A DNA stretch of 64,000 bases from Leclercia sp. LSNIH1 (GTDB taxonomy: Bacteria > Pseudomonadota > Gammaproteobacteria > Enterobacterales > Enterobacteriaceae), in NCBI RefSeq assembly GCF_002902985.1, contig NZ_CP026167.1, positions 4,712,001 to 4,776,000 of the forward strand, read 5' to 3'. The notes under the pieces were generated by a model that searched no databases, was not told the DNA's origin, and was given only the letters and a program-made list of their open reading frames with translations. Shown here piece after piece: positions 34,794 through 45,229 of this stretch (position 1 is the first letter of the stretch; every line of letters begins with the position of its first letter). The translations under genes and the position numbers were made by a program.

Positions 34794-35269
34794 TTCACCG
34801 CCTTCACCAGCAGCGCCACGGCTTCGCAGGCAATGCCTTCACCACGGCCGGTAAAGCCGAGTTTCTCGGTGGTGGTCGCTTTGACGTTGACGTCGTCCAT
34901 ATGGCAGCCAAGATCTTCGGCAATAAAGACGCGCATCTGAGGAATATGCGGCAGCATTTTCGGCGCCTGGGCAATAATGGTCACATCCACGTTGCCAAGG
35001 GTATAGCCTTTGGCCTGAATACGGCGCCAGGCTTCGCGCAGCAGCTCGCGGCTGTCGGCCCCTTTGAAGGCCGGATCGGTATCCGGGAACAGCTTGCCGA
35101 TATCGCCAAGCGCCGCCGCACCAAGTAGCGCATCGGTTAACGCGTGCAGTGCAACATCGCCATCAGAATGCGCGAGCAGTCCTTTTTCATAAGGGATGCG
35201 TACGCCGCCAATGATAATTGGGCCCTCGCCGCCAAAGGCGTGTACGTCAAAACCATGTCCAATTCGCAT
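34790..35269 (-). CDS. ispF: 2-C-methyl-D-erythritol 2,4-cyclodiphosphate synthase
   Basis: 159 aa. N-terminal Gly-His-Gly-Phe-Asp-Val-His-Ala-Phe holds zinc ligands Asp8 and His10; Leu-Ala-His-Ser-Asp-Gly-Asp-Val supplies the third His. Fifth step of the MEP isoprenoid pathway. Shares one base with the ispD stop. Confidence 0.98.
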   Translation of the reverse strand: MRIGHGFDVHAFGGEGPIIIGGVRIPYEKGLLAHSDGDVALHALTDALLGAAALGDIGKLFPDTDPAFKGADSRELLREAWRRIQAKGYTLGNVDVTIIAQAPKMLPHIPQMRVFIAEDLGCHMDDVNVKATTTEKLGFTGRGEGIACEAVALLVKAVK

Positions 35270-35979
35270 TATGCCTTCTCCTGATGGGTCGAACGGGTAA
35301 GATAAAATTCTGCCAGCTGTAAATCTTCGGGGCGCGTCACCTTTATATTATCTGCGCGCCCTTCAATCAGTTCCGGGTGAAAACCGCAGTACTCCAGCGC
35401 CGAGGCTTCGTCGGTGATGGTTGCGCCTTCGTTCAGCGCACGGGTTAAGCAGTGGTGCAACAGCTCGCGAGGGAAAAATTGCGGCGTGAGTGCATGCCAG
35501 AGGTCAACGCGCTCCACCGTATGGGCGATGGCCGGCAGGCCGGGCTCGCCGCGTTTCATGGTATCGCGGACCGGCGTGGCCAGAATGCCACCAACGCGGC
35601 TGGTTTCGCTGATGGCCAGCAGCCGCGCCAGGTCATCCTGATGCAAACAGGGCCGCGCCGCATCGTGCACCAGTACCCACTGTGCGTCACCGGCGGCTTT
35701 CAGTCCCGCCAGCACCGAATCGGCACGCTCTGCGCCACCGTCCACCACGGTCACCTGCGGGTGGCGGGCAAGCGGCAGCGCGGCGAAGCGGACGTCGCCC
35801 GGGCTGATAGCGATAACGACCCGCGTCACACGTGGGTTCGCCAGCAGCGCCGCCACGGTGTGCTCAAGGATCGTTTTATCACCAATTGAAAGGTACTGCT
35901 TAGGACATTCAGTCTGCATGCGCCGGCCAAACCCGGCGGCTGGCACAACGGCGCATACGTTGGAAAATGTTACTGCCAT
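35269..35979 (-). CDS. ispD: 2-C-methyl-D-erythritol 4-phosphate cytidylyltransferase
   Basis: 236 aa from [20 protein letters not shown], the CTP-binding loop. Makes CDP-methylerythritol, two steps before IspF. An upstream in-frame start would add 21 residues that are not part of the family. Operon ftsB-ispD-ispF-truD-surE-pcm. Confidence 0.97.
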   Translation of the reverse strand: MAVTFSNVCAVVPAAGFGRRMQTECPKQYLSIGDKTILEHTVAALLANPRVTRVVIAISPGDVRFAALPLARHPQVTVVDGGAERADSVLAGLKAAGDAQWVLVHDAARPCLHQDDLARLLAISETSRVGGILATPVRDTMKRGEPGLPAIAHTVERVDLWHALTPQFFPRELLHHCLTRALNEGATITDEASALEYCGFHPELIEGRADNIKVTRPEDLQLAEFYLTRSTHQEKA

Positions 35980-35998
35980 GGCGTAATCCTGGGCCTGA

Positions 35999-36310
35999 TT
36001 ATCGAGTGTTTTGTACTGAGCCCTGGTTGCGTTTAGACGCATCCGGCACCAGACGATAGAAGGTTTCGCCCGGCTTAGTCATGCTGAGTTCGTTGCGCGC
36101 ACGCTCTTCAATGGCTTCCTGCCCGCCATTGAGATCGTCAATTTCCGCAAACAGCTGATCGTTTCGCGCTTTTAATTTGCTGTTTGTTGCCTGCTGCGCC
36201 GTCACGTCATCGCTGACGCGACTGTAATCGTGAAGGCCGTTCTTACCGAACCACAGCGAATACTGAAGCCAGACCAGCAGAGCCAGCAACAGCAGCGTAA
36301 GTTTACCCAT
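35999..36310 (-). CDS. ftsB: Cell division protein FtsB
   Basis: 103 aa with one N-terminal membrane helix (about 4-20) followed by a periplasmic coiled coil (about 30-65). Forms the FtsQLB divisome complex. First gene of the ftsB-ispD-ispF operon. Confidence 0.96.
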   Translation of the reverse strand: MGKLTLLLLALLVWLQYSLWFGKNGLHDYSRVSDDVTAQQATNSKLKARNDQLFAEIDDLNGGQEAIEERARNELSMTKPGETFYRLVPDASKRNQGSVQNTR

Positions 36311-36477
36311 CCTGCCCCCTGAAAAACGGCATCATCATCCCATAACTTTCCCCATGACTCTACATCGGGGCTACAGAGATGCCGCAACATTGCGGGCAAA
36401 TGTACCACATTTTTTTTGCAGATTCGCGCAAGCCAACAATGTCACATAGTTGGTTACGGTTTGAATTATGGATGAAC

Positions 36478-36801
36478 TTATCCCATGAGCCACAAAAATA
36501 ACAGTCCCACCATAGCGACCACCGTTAACACGGTGATAAACGAACTGTAGAGCAGCTTGCCGTGAAGCAGAGAGTGGAGCGCGATCCCTACCACAACGGC
36601 AACGGGCATCAGCGCCAGAAAGAAAGGCCAGGTATAAAGGAAGAAAAACAGCGTATTGCTGCCATAAAACAGGAAAGGGATCCCCAGTGCCATCAGCCAT
36701 GACGCAAAGCCGACAATCGCCCCAGGAAAAGACCAGGTCGTCTCGTCATGTGCCGATACTGTGTCCGACCCGGTGATGATGTAGTTTTCACTGTTCCGCA
36801 T
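36478..36801 (-). CDS. ygbE: DUF3561 inner-membrane protein YgbE
   Basis: 107 aa from Met-Arg-Asn-Ser-Glu-Asn, with three membrane helices. The Tyr-Gly-Ser-Asn-Thr-Leu-Phe-Phe segment and Tyr-Thr-Trp-Pro-Phe-Phe-Leu-Ala-Leu-Met-Pro match E. coli YgbE. Function unknown. It lies 58 nt downstream of cysC and may be read through from the cysDNC transcript. Confidence 0.92.
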   Translation of the reverse strand: MRNSENYIITGSDTVSAHDETTWSFPGAIVGFASWLMALGIPFLFYGSNTLFFFLYTWPFFLALMPVAVVVGIALHSLLHGKLLYSSFITVLTVVAMVGLLFLWLMG

Positions 36802-36859
36802 AGCTGATCCTGTGACCGTGACATATTGATGGAGATTAAGCATCCCCATCAATACCATC

Positions 36860-37465
36860 TCAGGATCTGATAATATCGCCCTGCCGGAGCAGGTCTAATA
36901 ATTGACCCACCAAATTTGTTACCAATTGTTGGCCTTGCAGGTGAATATCGGGGTTTTCCGGCGCTTCGTAAACCGCATCAATGCCGGTGAAGTTCTTCAG
37001 CTCGCCAGCGCGGGCCTTTTTGTACAGTCCCTTCGGATCGCGCTGCTCGCATATTTCCAGCGGGGTATCAACAAACACTTCAATGAAGCGGCTGTTCCCC
37101 ACCCGCTCACGCACCATCTGCCGCTCGGCGCGGTGCGGTGAGATAAAGGCGGTTAACACCACCAGCCCGGCATCGGCCATCAGGCTGGCCACTTCGCCCA
37201 CCCGACGGATGTTCTCTTTGCGATCCGCATCGCTAAAGCCCAGATCGCTGCACAGCCCGTGGCGCACGTTGTCGCCATCCAGCAGATAGGTGCTGACGCC
37301 CGCTTTGTGCAGCGCCTCTTCCAGCGCCCCCGCGACGGTGGACTTACCGGACCCCGAGAGCCCGGTAAACCACAGCACAACCCCACGGTGACCGTGGAGC
37401 TGTTCGCGTTCGGCCACCGTGACCGGATGAGGATGCCAGACGACGTTCTCATCATGCTGCGCCAT
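36860..37465 (-). CDS. cysC: Adenylylsulfate (APS) kinase
   Basis: 201 aa. Walker A Gly-Leu-Ser-Gly-Ser-Gly-Lys-Ser near 34-41 and [10 protein letters not shown]. Phosphorylates APS to PAPS. Its start overlaps the cysN stop by one base. Confidence 0.98.
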   Translation of the reverse strand: MAQHDENVVWHPHPVTVAEREQLHGHRGVVLWFTGLSGSGKSTVAGALEEALHKAGVSTYLLDGDNVRHGLCSDLGFSDADRKENIRRVGEVASLMADAGLVVLTAFISPHRAERQMVRERVGNSRFIEVFVDTPLEICEQRDPKGLYKKARAGELKNFTGIDAVYEAPENPDIHLQGQQLVTNLVGQLLDLLRQGDIIRS

Positions 37466-38892
37466 TACTTGCCTCCCAGCAGATCGCGCGCGCCCCAGTG
37501 CTGGAAGTGTTTGCGCACCAGCGCGTTGAGCTCCAGTTCAAAGGCGCTGAATTCAGACGGCACCGCGCTCGCCTGCGCTTTAGGTTCGCGCACCATCCCT
37601 GCGCCAACGGTGACGTTGGACAGACGATCGATAATAATCAGCCCGCCGGTCACCGGGTTCTGCTGATACTCGTCCAGCACCAGCGGCTCGTCGAAGGTGA
37701 AATCCACCAGACCGATGCCGTTCAGCGGCAGTTCAGTCACGCTGTGCTGCGCCAGATTGTTAATGTCGACCTGATACTGAATGCCGTCGACGCGGGCGCG
37801 GGTTTTCTTTCCGGCAATCTTGATGTCGTAGCTCTGGCCCGGGCTCAGCGGCTGCTCGGCCATCCACACCACATCCACCGCGGCGCTCTGTACCGCAGGC
37901 AGCGACTCCTGCGCATCCACCAGCAGATCGCCGCGGCTGATATCGATCTCATCTTTCAGCACCAGGGTGACCGCTTCGCCGGCCCCCGCTTCCTGCAGAT
38001 CGCCATCGAAGGTCACGATACGGGCAATGGCCGATTCCACGCCGGACGGCAGTACCTTCACGCGCTGGTCTACGCGCACGCTGCCGGAGGCAATCGTGCC
38101 GGAGAAGCCGCGGAAATCGAGGTTCGGGCGGTTAACGTACTGCACCGGGAAGCGCATCGGCTGCGTATCCACGTCGCGCTGGATCTCAACGGTCTCCAGC
38201 ACTTCCAGCAGCGTTGGGCCGCTGTACCACGGCATGCTCACGCTCTGGGAAGCGACATTATCCCCTTCCAGCGCCGAGAGCGGCACAAAGCGGATATCGA
38301 GATTGCCCGGCAGCTGCTCGGCAAAGGTCAGGTAGCTTTCGCGGATCTCGTTAAACTTCTCTTCGCTGAAGTTCACCAGATCCATCTTGTTAACCGCCAC
38401 CACCAGGTGCTTGATCCCCAGCAGCGTGGAGATAAAGCTGTGACGACGGGTCTGATCCAGCACCCCTTTACGGGCATCGATCAGCAGGATCGCCAGGTCA
38501 CAGGTGGAGGCGCCGGTCGCCATATTGCGGGTGTACTGCTCATGCCCCGGGGTATCGGCGATGATAAATTTGCGCTTCTCGGTGGAGAAATAGCGATAGG
38601 CCACGTCGATGGTGATGCCCTGCTCGCGCTCCGCCTGCAGGCCATCCACCAGCAGGGCCAGATCGAGTTTTTCGCCCTGGGTACCGTGACGCTTGCTGTC
38701 GTTATGCAGGGAGGAGAGCTGATCTTCATAGATCTGACGGGTATCGTGCAGCAGACGGCCAATCAGGGTGCTTTTTCCGTCGTCCACGCTGCCGCAGGTC
38801 AGAAAACGCAGCAAACTTTTATGCTGCTGGGCGTGCAGGTAGGCTTCGACGCCGCCTTCATTGGCGATCTGTTGAGCAATAGTGGTATTCAT
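37465..38892 (-). CDS. cysN: Sulfate adenylyltransferase subunit 1 (GTPase)
   Basis: 475 aa, EF-Tu-like GTPase: [18 protein letters not shown] and Asn-Lys-Met-Asp. GTP hydrolysis drives APS formation by CysD. It starts 9 nt after cysD. Confidence 0.98.
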   Translation of the reverse strand: MNTTIAQQIANEGGVEAYLHAQQHKSLLRFLTCGSVDDGKSTLIGRLLHDTRQIYEDQLSSLHNDSKRHGTQGEKLDLALLVDGLQAEREQGITIDVAYRYFSTEKRKFIIADTPGHEQYTRNMATGASTCDLAILLIDARKGVLDQTRRHSFISTLLGIKHLVVAVNKMDLVNFSEEKFNEIRESYLTFAEQLPGNLDIRFVPLSALEGDNVASQSVSMPWYSGPTLLEVLETVEIQRDVDTQPMRFPVQYVNRPNLDFRGFSGTIASGSVRVDQRVKVLPSGVESAIARIVTFDGDLQEAGAGEAVTLVLKDEIDISRGDLLVDAQESLPAVQSAAVDVVWMAEQPLSPGQSYDIKIAGKKTRARVDGIQYQVDINNLAQHSVTELPLNGIGLVDFTFDEPLVLDEYQQNPVTGGLIIIDRLSNVTVGAGMVREPKAQASAVPSEFSAFELELNALVRKHFQHWGARDLLGGK

Positions 38893-38901
38893 GGCGGCTC
38901 C

Positions 38902-39810
38902 TTAGAAATAACCCTGACGTTTCTTCAGCTCCATCGAGCCTGCCTGGTCGCGGTCAATCACGCGCCCCTGTCGCTCGCTGGTGGTGGACACCAGCATCTC
39001 TTCGATGATCTCCGGCAGCGTTTGCGCGTCGGATTCCACCGCGCCGGTCAGCGGCCAACAGCCGAGGGTACGGAAGCGTACCATCCGCTTTTTGATCACT
39101 TCGCCAGGCTGCAGGTCGATGCGATCGTCGTCGATCATCATCAGCATGCCGTCGCGCTCCAGAACCGGGCGTTCAGCCGCCAGGTAAAGCGGAACAATCT
39201 CGATATTTTCCAGATAGATGTACTGCCAGATATCCAGCTCGGTCCAGTTGGAGAGCGGGAAGACGCGGATGCTTTCGCCCTTGTTGATCTGGCCGTTGTA
39301 GTTGTGCCACAGCTCAGGACGCTGATTTTTAGGGTCCCAGCGGTGGAAGCGGTCACGGAAGGAGTAGATACGCTCCTTGGCGCGGGATTTCTCTTCATCG
39401 CGGCGGGCGCCGCCGAAAGCGGCATCAAAGCCGTATTTGTTCAGCGCCTGCTTCAGCCCTTCGGTCTTCATGATGTCGGTGTGCTTGGCGCTGCCGTGGA
39501 CAAACGGGTTAATGCCCATCGCCACCCCTTCCGGGTTTTTATGCACCAGCAGTTCACAGCCGTAGGCTTTGGCGGTACGGTCACGGAACTCATACATTTC
39601 GCGGAATTTCCAGCCGGTATCCACGTGCAGCAGCGGGAACGGCAGCGTGCCCGGATAAAACGCTTTACGCGCCAGGTGCAGCATTACGCTGGAGTCTTTG
39701 CCGATGGAGTACATCATTACCGGATTTGCAAACTCAGCGGCCACTTCGCGGATAATATGAATACTCTCCGCTTCCAGTTGCCGCAGGTGCGTCAGTCGTT
39801 TTTGATCCAT
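38902..39810 (-). CDS. cysD: Sulfate adenylyltransferase subunit 2
   Basis: 302 aa, PP-loop ATPase ([10 protein letters not shown]). Makes APS from ATP and sulfate with CysN. First gene of cysDNC; expected to be under CysB control, but no CysB site is sharply definable by eye. An ERIC-like element separates it from cysG upstream. Confidence 0.98.
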   Translation of the reverse strand: MDQKRLTHLRQLEAESIHIIREVAAEFANPVMMYSIGKDSSVMLHLARKAFYPGTLPFPLLHVDTGWKFREMYEFRDRTAKAYGCELLVHKNPEGVAMGINPFVHGSAKHTDIMKTEGLKQALNKYGFDAAFGGARRDEEKSRAKERIYSFRDRFHRWDPKNQRPELWHNYNGQINKGESIRVFPLSNWTELDIWQYIYLENIEIVPLYLAAERPVLERDGMLMMIDDDRIDLQPGEVIKKRMVRFRTLGCWPLTGAVESDAQTLPEIIEEMLVSTTSERQGRVIDRDQAGSMELKKRQGYF

Positions 39811-39827
39811 AACTGTTCCTTATAAGG

Positions 39828-39964
39828 CCTGGTGCAACAGGCGTTATTGTTGCAGCCAGTTTTGTCACGGCCTGCGCACAGCAACCGGAGCGTACTCAAG
39901 TACGTGAGGATTGCGAGCACAGCCCGGGGCAAAAATGGCAAATAAAATAGCCTGTTGCTCCAGG
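39828..39964. repeat. ERIC-like imperfect palindromic element between cysG and cysD
   Basis: Terminal inverted repeats CCTGGTGCAACAGGC (39828-39842) and GCCTGTTGCTCCAGG (39950-39964), one mismatch, enclose about 107 bp. The centre (GGAGCGTACTCAAGTACGTG, near 39886) is typical of enterobacterial ERIC-like repeats. It fills most of the gap between the two genes, so it may lie within the cysDNC promoter or in a cysG-cysD transcript. Confidence 0.7.
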
Positions 39965-39965
39965 A

Positions 39966-41324
39966 CTAAGCCAAATTGACAACAGAAGAACTAAAGCCTT
40001 CTGTGTCGGTTGTATGTTGGAACCAGGCGAGGGTGCTGTGGAGCTGCACCACTTCCCCCACCACAATCAGGGCGGGCATCGGGGCGTCTTTCGCCAGGGT
40101 TGCAAGGTGTTGTAATGTGCCGGTCACCACGTGCTGATCGACGCGCGTGCCGCGGGATATCACTGCCACAGGCGTATCTGCATCGCGCCCGTGACCAATA
40201 AGTTGTTCACTGATTTCCGCTGCCTTCATGGTGCCCATATAGATCGCCAGCGTCTGACGGCTCTGCGCCAGATGCGTCCAGTCAAACGGGGTGCTGTCGG
40301 CCTTGTAGTGGCCGGTGACAAAAGTAACGCTCTGGGCGTAATCACGGTGCGTCAGGGGAATGCCGGCATAAGCCGTGACCGCCGAGGCCGCGGTGATCCC
40401 CGGCACCACCTGGAAAGGTACGCCCGCTTCGGCTGCCGCCTGCAACTCTTCGCCACCGCGACCAAAGATGAACGGATCGCCGCCTTTCAGGCGTACCACG
40501 GTTTTGCCCGCTTTGGCCGCCGCAATCAGCATCTGGTTGGTATCGTGCTGGGGAACAGCGTGCCCGCCCGCGCGTTTGCCCACACAGATTTGCTCGGCGT
40601 CGCGACGAATCAGCTCGCGCACGCCGTCGCTCACCAGGTGGTCATAGAAAACCACATCGGCGTCCTGCAGAACCTGCAACCCCCGCAGGGTCAGCAGGCC
40701 AGCATCGCCTGGCCCGGCGCCCACCAGAATGATCTCCCCGCCAGTGCTGCCGGGGTTATCGAGTTCGTCTTCAAGAAGCTGTTGCGCTGCCGTCTCATTA
40801 CCGGCCTGCATCAGGCTGGCAAAACGGCCACGAAATACGCGCTCCCAGAAGCGACGGCGTTCCGCCACGCTGGTCAGGCGGGTTTTCAGATGGTTGCGCC
40901 AGTAGCTGGCCTTCTCGGCCATGCGGCCCAGGCTTGTCGGCAGCAGCGCTTCGATTTTTTCCCGCAAGACGCGGGCCAGCACCGGGGCAGTCCCGCCAGA
41001 AGAGATCGCCACCAGCAGCGGCGAGCGATCGACAATTGACGGAAAGATAAAGGAGCAGAGCGGCTGGTCGTCCACCACGTTCACCAGGCGGTGACGGGCG
41101 TGGGCGGCATCGGAGACGCGCTGGTTGAGCGCCCGGTTTTCGGTGGCGGCAATCACCAGCACCACATTGTCGATTTGCGATTCAGCAAAGTCCGCTTCGG
41201 CAACAACCTGCACGCGAGCGCCTGCCCGATGTAAAAAGGCAATTTTGCGCTCAGCGATTTCGCCGCTGCCGACAACCAGCACCGGGCGGTCTTTTACAGC
41301 AGCGAATAAAGGAAGGTAATCCAC
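39966..41324 (-). CDS. cysG: Siroheme synthase (second CysG-type copy)
   Basis: 452 aa from a GTG giving Val/Met-Asp-Tyr-Leu-Pro-Leu-Phe, matching the usual CysG start; a TTG seven codons earlier is possible. The N-terminal NAD-dependent dehydrogenase/ferrochelatase ([11 protein letters not shown]) is followed by uroporphyrinogen III methyltransferase ([12 protein letters not shown]). Makes siroheme for the CysI sulfite reductase nearby. E. coli keeps its only cysG with nirBDC; a copy beside cysDNC is seen in Klebsiella and Enterobacter relatives. Confidence 0.93.
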   Translation of the reverse strand: MDYLPLFAAVKDRPVLVVGSGEIAERKIAFLHRAGARVQVVAEADFAESQIDNVVLVIAATENRALNQRVSDAAHARHRLVNVVDDQPLCSFIFPSIVDRSPLLVAISSGGTAPVLARVLREKIEALLPTSLGRMAEKASYWRNHLKTRLTSVAERRRFWERVFRGRFASLMQAGNETAAQQLLEDELDNPGSTGGEIILVGAGPGDAGLLTLRGLQVLQDADVVFYDHLVSDGVRELIRRDAEQICVGKRAGGHAVPQHDTNQMLIAAAKAGKTVVRLKGGDPFIFGRGGEELQAAAEAGVPFQVVPGITAASAVTAYAGIPLTHRDYAQSVTFVTGHYKADSTPFDWTHLAQSRQTLAIYMGTMKAAEISEQLIGHGRDADTPVAVISRGTRVDQHVVTGTLQHLATLAKDAPMPALIVVGEVVQLHSTLAWFQHTTDTEGFSSSVVNLA

Positions 41325-41564
41325 AATGCTACAACTCGCTAACAACCAGGAATAGGGGGACTATAGGGGGCGGCTACGAGCGAATGAAATTACGAATTGG
41401 AATGAGTAGTTACTCAATGGAATAACGCCCTGAAAAAGCTCATATCAAAAAGTGCTTAACGCGCGACATTCCGGGCATTTAAGCGCAAATCAAATTGTGT
41501 AAGCGCGGTCACAGTTTCATACTAAGCGCGTTAAAATTTTGCGTTATTTTTTTAAGGACTCACT

Positions 41565-42608
41565 ATGTTTTCCGCAATGCGCCACCGATACGCTGCCCTG
41601 GCGCTCGGCGTTTGCTTAATCGGAACGGTTCAGGCTAAGACCTCGCCCCTGGGTGAGATGGCCGCGACGCAGGCACGTCATATTGCCACCTTTTTCCCGG
41701 GTCGGATGACCGGCACCCCCGCCGAAATGCTCTCCGCTGACTACGTGCGCCAGCAGTTCGCCGGGATGGGCTACCAGAGCGATATCCGCACATTTCAGAG
41801 CCGCTACATCTATACCTCACGTAATCTGAATAAAAACTGGCACAACGTCACCGGCAGTACCGTGATTGCGGCCCATGAAGGCAAAGCCGCGCAGCAGATT
41901 ATTATTCTGGCGCACCTCGACACCTATGCTCCGATGAGCGACAGCGATGCCGACAACAATCTTGGCGGCCTCACGTTACAGGGCATTGATGATAATGCCG
42001 CTGGGGTCGGCGTGATGCTGGAGCTGGCCGATCAGCTAAAAAATATTCCCACCCAGTACAGCATCCGCTTTATCGCCACCAGCGGCGAGGAAGAGGGACG
42101 GCTGGGTGCCGAGAATGTCCTTAAACGCATGAGCGCGGCCGAGAAGAAAAACACCCTGCTGGTGATCAACCTCGATAATTTGATTGTGGGGGATAAGCTC
42201 TATTTCAACAGCGGCAAAACCACCCCAGGACCGGTACGCAAGTTAACCCGCGACCGCGCGCTGGCGATTGCCCGCGCCCACGGCATCTATGCTGCCACCA
42301 ACCCGGGCGGCAACGCCGCGTATCCGAAAGGCACCGGCTGCTGCAATGATGGCGAGGTGTTCGATAAAGCCGGGATCCCGGTGCTGTATGTCGAAGCGAC
42401 CAACTGGTCCCTGGGCAAAAAGGATGGTTATCAGCAGCAGGCAAAATCAAAAGCGTTTCCAGCGGGAACAAGCTGGCACGACGTCAGGCTGGATAATCTG
42501 CAGCACATCGACAAGGCATTGCCGCAGCGGATTGAACACCGCAGCCGGGATGTGGTACGGGTGATGCTGCCGCTGGTGAAAGAGCTGGCGAAAGCGGGGA
42601 AAGCCTGA
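41565..42608 (+). CDS. iap: Alkaline phosphatase isozyme conversion aminopeptidase
   Basis: 347 aa with a signal peptide (cleavage about residue 24, Val-Gln-Ala). M28 zinc aminopeptidase motifs: Ala-His-Leu-Asp-Thr-Tyr, Gly-Ile-Asp-Asp-Asn-Ala-Ala-Gly, Gly-Glu-Glu-Glu-Gly. Periplasmic; in E. coli it removes the N-terminal Arg of alkaline phosphatase. AAGGA precedes the ATG. No CRISPR array follows it, unlike in E. coli. Confidence 0.94.
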   Translation: MFSAMRHRYAALALGVCLIGTVQAKTSPLGEMAATQARHIATFFPGRMTGTPAEMLSADYVRQQFAGMGYQSDIRTFQSRYIYTSRNLNKNWHNVTGSTVIAAHEGKAAQQIIILAHLDTYAPMSDSDADNNLGGLTLQGIDDNAAGVGVMLELADQLKNIPTQYSIRFIATSGEEEGRLGAENVLKRMSAAEKKNTLLVINLDNLIVGDKLYFNSGKTTPGPVRKLTRDRALAIARAHGIYAATNPGGNAAYPKGTGCCNDGEVFDKAGIPVLYVEATNWSLGKKDGYQQQAKSKAFPAGTSWHDVRLDNLQHIDKALPQRIEHRSRDVVRVMLPLVKELAKAGKA

Positions 42609-42682
42609 GGCCCTGGGCTTACCGGGGCGACAGGGTGCGCAAGTGTAGACCAGGTAAGGGGTAGTCGCCACCGGGCAAAACA
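42609..42682. repeat. REP-like palindromic unit between iap and cysH
   Basis: Contains a GGCTTACCGGGGCGACAGGG unit and an inverted CAGGTAAGGGGTAGTCGCCACCGGGC-type unit, degenerate REP sequences at the convergence of iap and cysH. Confidence 0.6.
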
Positions 42683-43417
42683 TTACCCTTCGTGCAGCCC
42701 GCACTCGCGCTTGAGGCCAAAGAAACGGGTCTCTTCTTCTGCCATACCCGGCTCCCATTTACGGGTAGTGTGGGTATCCCCTACCGACAGATAGCCCTGA
42801 TCCCACAGCGGGTGATACTTCAGGCCATGCTGTTGCAGGTACTGGTATACGGTCCGGTTGTCCCAGTCGATAATCGGCAGCACTTTGAACACCCCGCGCT
42901 GGATCGCCAGAACCGGTAAAGAGGCCCGGCTACCGGACTGATCCCGGCGCAGGCCGGCAAACCAGGTTTTGGCGTTGAGCTCGGACAGCGCCCGGTTCAT
43001 CGGCTCAACTTTGTTGATGGCATTATATTTCTCAATGCCCTCGACGCCCTGCTCCCACATCTTGCCGTAGCGTGCTTCCTGCCAGGCCGCGCTCTGCTCT
43101 GCGCGGTAGACCTTCAGGTTCAGCTTAAGCTTATCCGTCAGCTCATCGATAAACTGATAGGTTTCCGGGAAGAGGTAGCCGGTATCGGTGAGGATCACCG
43201 GGATATCCGGGCGAATTTTATTCACCAGATGCAGGCTGACCGCCGCCTGAATACCGAAGCTCGACGACAGCACATATTCGCCCGGCAGATTCTCCAGCGC
43301 CCAGGCGACACGCCCTTCGGCGTCCAGCTTCTCCAGCTGGGCGTTGGTTTCGGCCAGCGCCAGAATGCGTTCGACTTTTGGCAGATCGTTAAGGGCGTTT
43401 AGATCGAGTACGGACAT
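42683..43417 (-). CDS. cysH: Phosphoadenylylsulfate (PAPS) reductase
   Basis: 244 aa, PP-loop fold (Ser-Ser-Phe-Gly-Ile-Gln) with the catalytic C-terminal Glu-Cys-Gly-Leu-His. Reduces PAPS to sulfite with thioredoxin. Third gene of cysJIH; a REP unit lies between it and cysI. Confidence 0.98.
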   Translation of the reverse strand: MSVLDLNALNDLPKVERILALAETNAQLEKLDAEGRVAWALENLPGEYVLSSSFGIQAAVSLHLVNKIRPDIPVILTDTGYLFPETYQFIDELTDKLKLNLKVYRAEQSAAWQEARYGKMWEQGVEGIEKYNAINKVEPMNRALSELNAKTWFAGLRRDQSGSRASLPVLAIQRGVFKVLPIIDWDNRTVYQYLQQHGLKYHPLWDQGYLSVGDTHTTRKWEPGMAEEETRFFGLKRECGLHEG

Positions 43418-43435
43418 AAGAACCTCGTTTGCCTG

Positions 43436-43512
43436 TTTTGCCGGACGGCACTGCGTTTGCCCGGCCTACAAAACCCGTAGGCCCGGTAAGCGAAGCGCCA
43501 CCGGGCAAAGGG
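43436..43512. repeat. REP pair between cysI and cysH
   Basis: GCCGGACGGCACTGCGTTTGC-type and GTAGGCCCGGTAAGCGAAGC-type units in inverted orientation, ending in CCACCGGGCAAA. Such intra-operon REPs can adjust relative mRNA stability. Confidence 0.75.
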
Positions 43513-43516
43513 TGGG

Positions 43517-45229
43517 TTACTCCCAGAAATCCCGTGCGGGATCGAGCACCGGGCGAATGATGCCCGCACGCACCGTAAAGTCGCCGAAGCCTTCACCCGC
43601 TTCGCGCTCTTTCGCCCAGCGCCCGATAAGCAGGTCGATGGAATCAAGGATTTCCGGCTCGGTGATGTTTTCCCGGAACATGCGCGGAATACGGGTGCCG
43701 ATACGGTTGCCGCCCAGGTGCAGGTTATAGCGCCCTGGCGCTTTGCCCACCAGCCCCAGCTCGGCCAGCATCGCGCGGCCGCAGCCGTTCGGGCAGCCGG
43801 TCACGCGCATCACGATATGTTCGTTCGGAATGCCATGTTTTTCCAGAATCGCTTCAACCTTGTCGGTGAACGACGGCAGGAAACGCTCAGCTTCAGCCAT
43901 CGCCAGCGGACAGGTCGGGAACGAGACGCAGGCCATGGAGTTTTCGCGCTGCGGTTTAACCGCCTCCATCAGAGCATGATCCCGCGCCAGCTTCTCGATC
44001 TTCGCCTTCTGGCTTTCCGGCACGCCGGCAATGATCAGGTTCTGGTTGGCGGTGATACGGAACTCGCCCTGGTGGATCTTCGCGATCTCCAGCAGGCCGG
44101 TTTTCAGCGGGCGACCCGGATAGTCCAGGATACGGCCATTTTCAATAAACAGCGTCAGGTGCCATTTATCGTCGATACCTTTTACCCAGCCAATACGATC
44201 CCCACGCCCGGTGAATTCGTACGGGCGGATCGGCTCAAACTTGATACCCGCACGGCGTTCCACTTCGGCTTTGAACGTCTCAACGCCCACGCGCTCAAGG
44301 GTGTATTTGGTCTTGGCGTTTTTACGATCGGTACGGTTACCCCAGTCGCGCTGGGTGGTCACTACCGCTTCCGCCACCGCCAGGGTGTGCTCCAGCGGCA
44401 GATAGCCAAACTCGCTCGCGGTACGGGCGTAAGTCTTTTTGTTACCGTGTTCAATAGAGAGACCGCCGCCCACCAGCAGGTTAAAGCCCACCAGCTTGCC
44501 GTTCTCGGCAATGGCCACGAAGTTCATGTCGTTGGCGTGCAGATCGATATCGTTCTGCGGCGGGATCACCACCGTGGTTTTGAACTTACGCGGCAGGTAG
44601 GTCTGGCCCAGAATTGGCTCTTCGTCGGTGGTCGCCACTTTCTCCTGATCGAGCCAGATCTCGGCATAAGCGCGGGTACGCGGCAGCAGATGCTCGGAGA
44701 TCTTCTTCGCCCACTCGTACGCTTCGGCATGCAGCTCGGACTCGTACGGGTTAGAGGTGCAGAGCACGTTACGGTTCATGTCGTTGGCGGTCGCCAGCGC
44801 GTCCAGCCCGACGGAGTGCAGCATCTGGTGTACCGGCTTCACGTTCTTCTTCAGAATGCCGTGGAACTGGAAGGTCTGACGGTTGGTCAGACGGATGCTG
44901 CCGTAAATTGTATTTTCACCGGCAAACTTGTCGATCGCCTGCCACTGTTTGGTGGTGATGATGCCACCCGGCAGGCGGCAGCGCAGCAGCATCGCATGAC
45001 GCGGCTCCAGCTTCTGTTCAGCACGCTCGGCGCGGATATCGCGGTCGTCCTGCTGGTACATGCCATGGAAACGGATCAGCAGGAAGTTGTCGCCTTTGAA
45101 ACCGCCGGTCAGACCGTCATTTAAATCTTCGGCAATGGTGCCGCGCAGGTAGTTACTCTCAACCTTCATGCGCTCGGCATCAGACAGTTTGCCTTCGACC
45201 ACCAGTGGGCCAGGATGTTTTTCGCTCAT
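43517..45229 (-). CDS. cysI: Sulfite reductase hemoprotein beta-component
   Basis: 570 aa. Siroheme/4Fe-4S ligands in Cys-Val-Ser-Phe-Pro-Thr-Cys and Thr-Gly-Cys-Pro-Asn-Gly-Cys-Gly near 434-483. Reduces sulfite to sulfide with electrons from CysJ. Its start meets the cysJ stop at a shared base. Confidence 0.98.
   Translation of the reverse strand: MSEKHPGPLVVEGKLSDAERMKVESNYLRGTIAEDLNDGLTGGFKGDNFLLIRFHGMYQQDDRDIRAERAEQKLEPRHAMLLRCRLPGGIITTKQWQAIDKFAGENTIYGSIRLTNRQTFQFHGILKKNVKPVHQMLHSVGLDALATANDMNRNVLCTSNPYESELHAEAYEWAKKISEHLLPRTRAYAEIWLDQEKVATTDEEPILGQTYLPRKFKTTVVIPPQNDIDLHANDMNFVAIAENGKLVGFNLLVGGGLSIEHGNKKTYARTASEFGYLPLEHTLAVAEAVVTTQRDWGNRTDRKNAKTKYTLERVGVETFKAEVERRAGIKFEPIRPYEFTGRGDRIGWVKGIDDKWHLTLFIENGRILDYPGRPLKTGLLEIAKIHQGEFRITANQNLIIAGVPESQKAKIEKLARDHALMEAVKPQRENSMACVSFPTCPLAMAEAERFLPSFTDKVEAILEKHGIPNEHIVMRVTGCPNGCGRAMLAELGLVGKAPGRYNLHLGGNRIGTRIPRMFRENITEPEILDSIDLLIGRWAKEREAGEGFGDFTVRAGIIRPVLDPARDFWE

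Noticed and set aside
37498..39825. 775-codon open frame on the plus strand across cysN and cysD
   Set aside because: Shadow of two well-identified GC-rich genes; no family resemblance and no ribosome binding site.
42609..43517. Possible CRISPR locus next to iap and cysH, where E. coli has one
   Set aside because: Only REP-type units are present; no regularly spaced repeats of about 28-29 bp and no cas genes in the interval.
43718..45124. 468-codon plus-strand frame opposite cysI
   Set aside because: Antisense shadow of cysI produced by codon bias; no domain.
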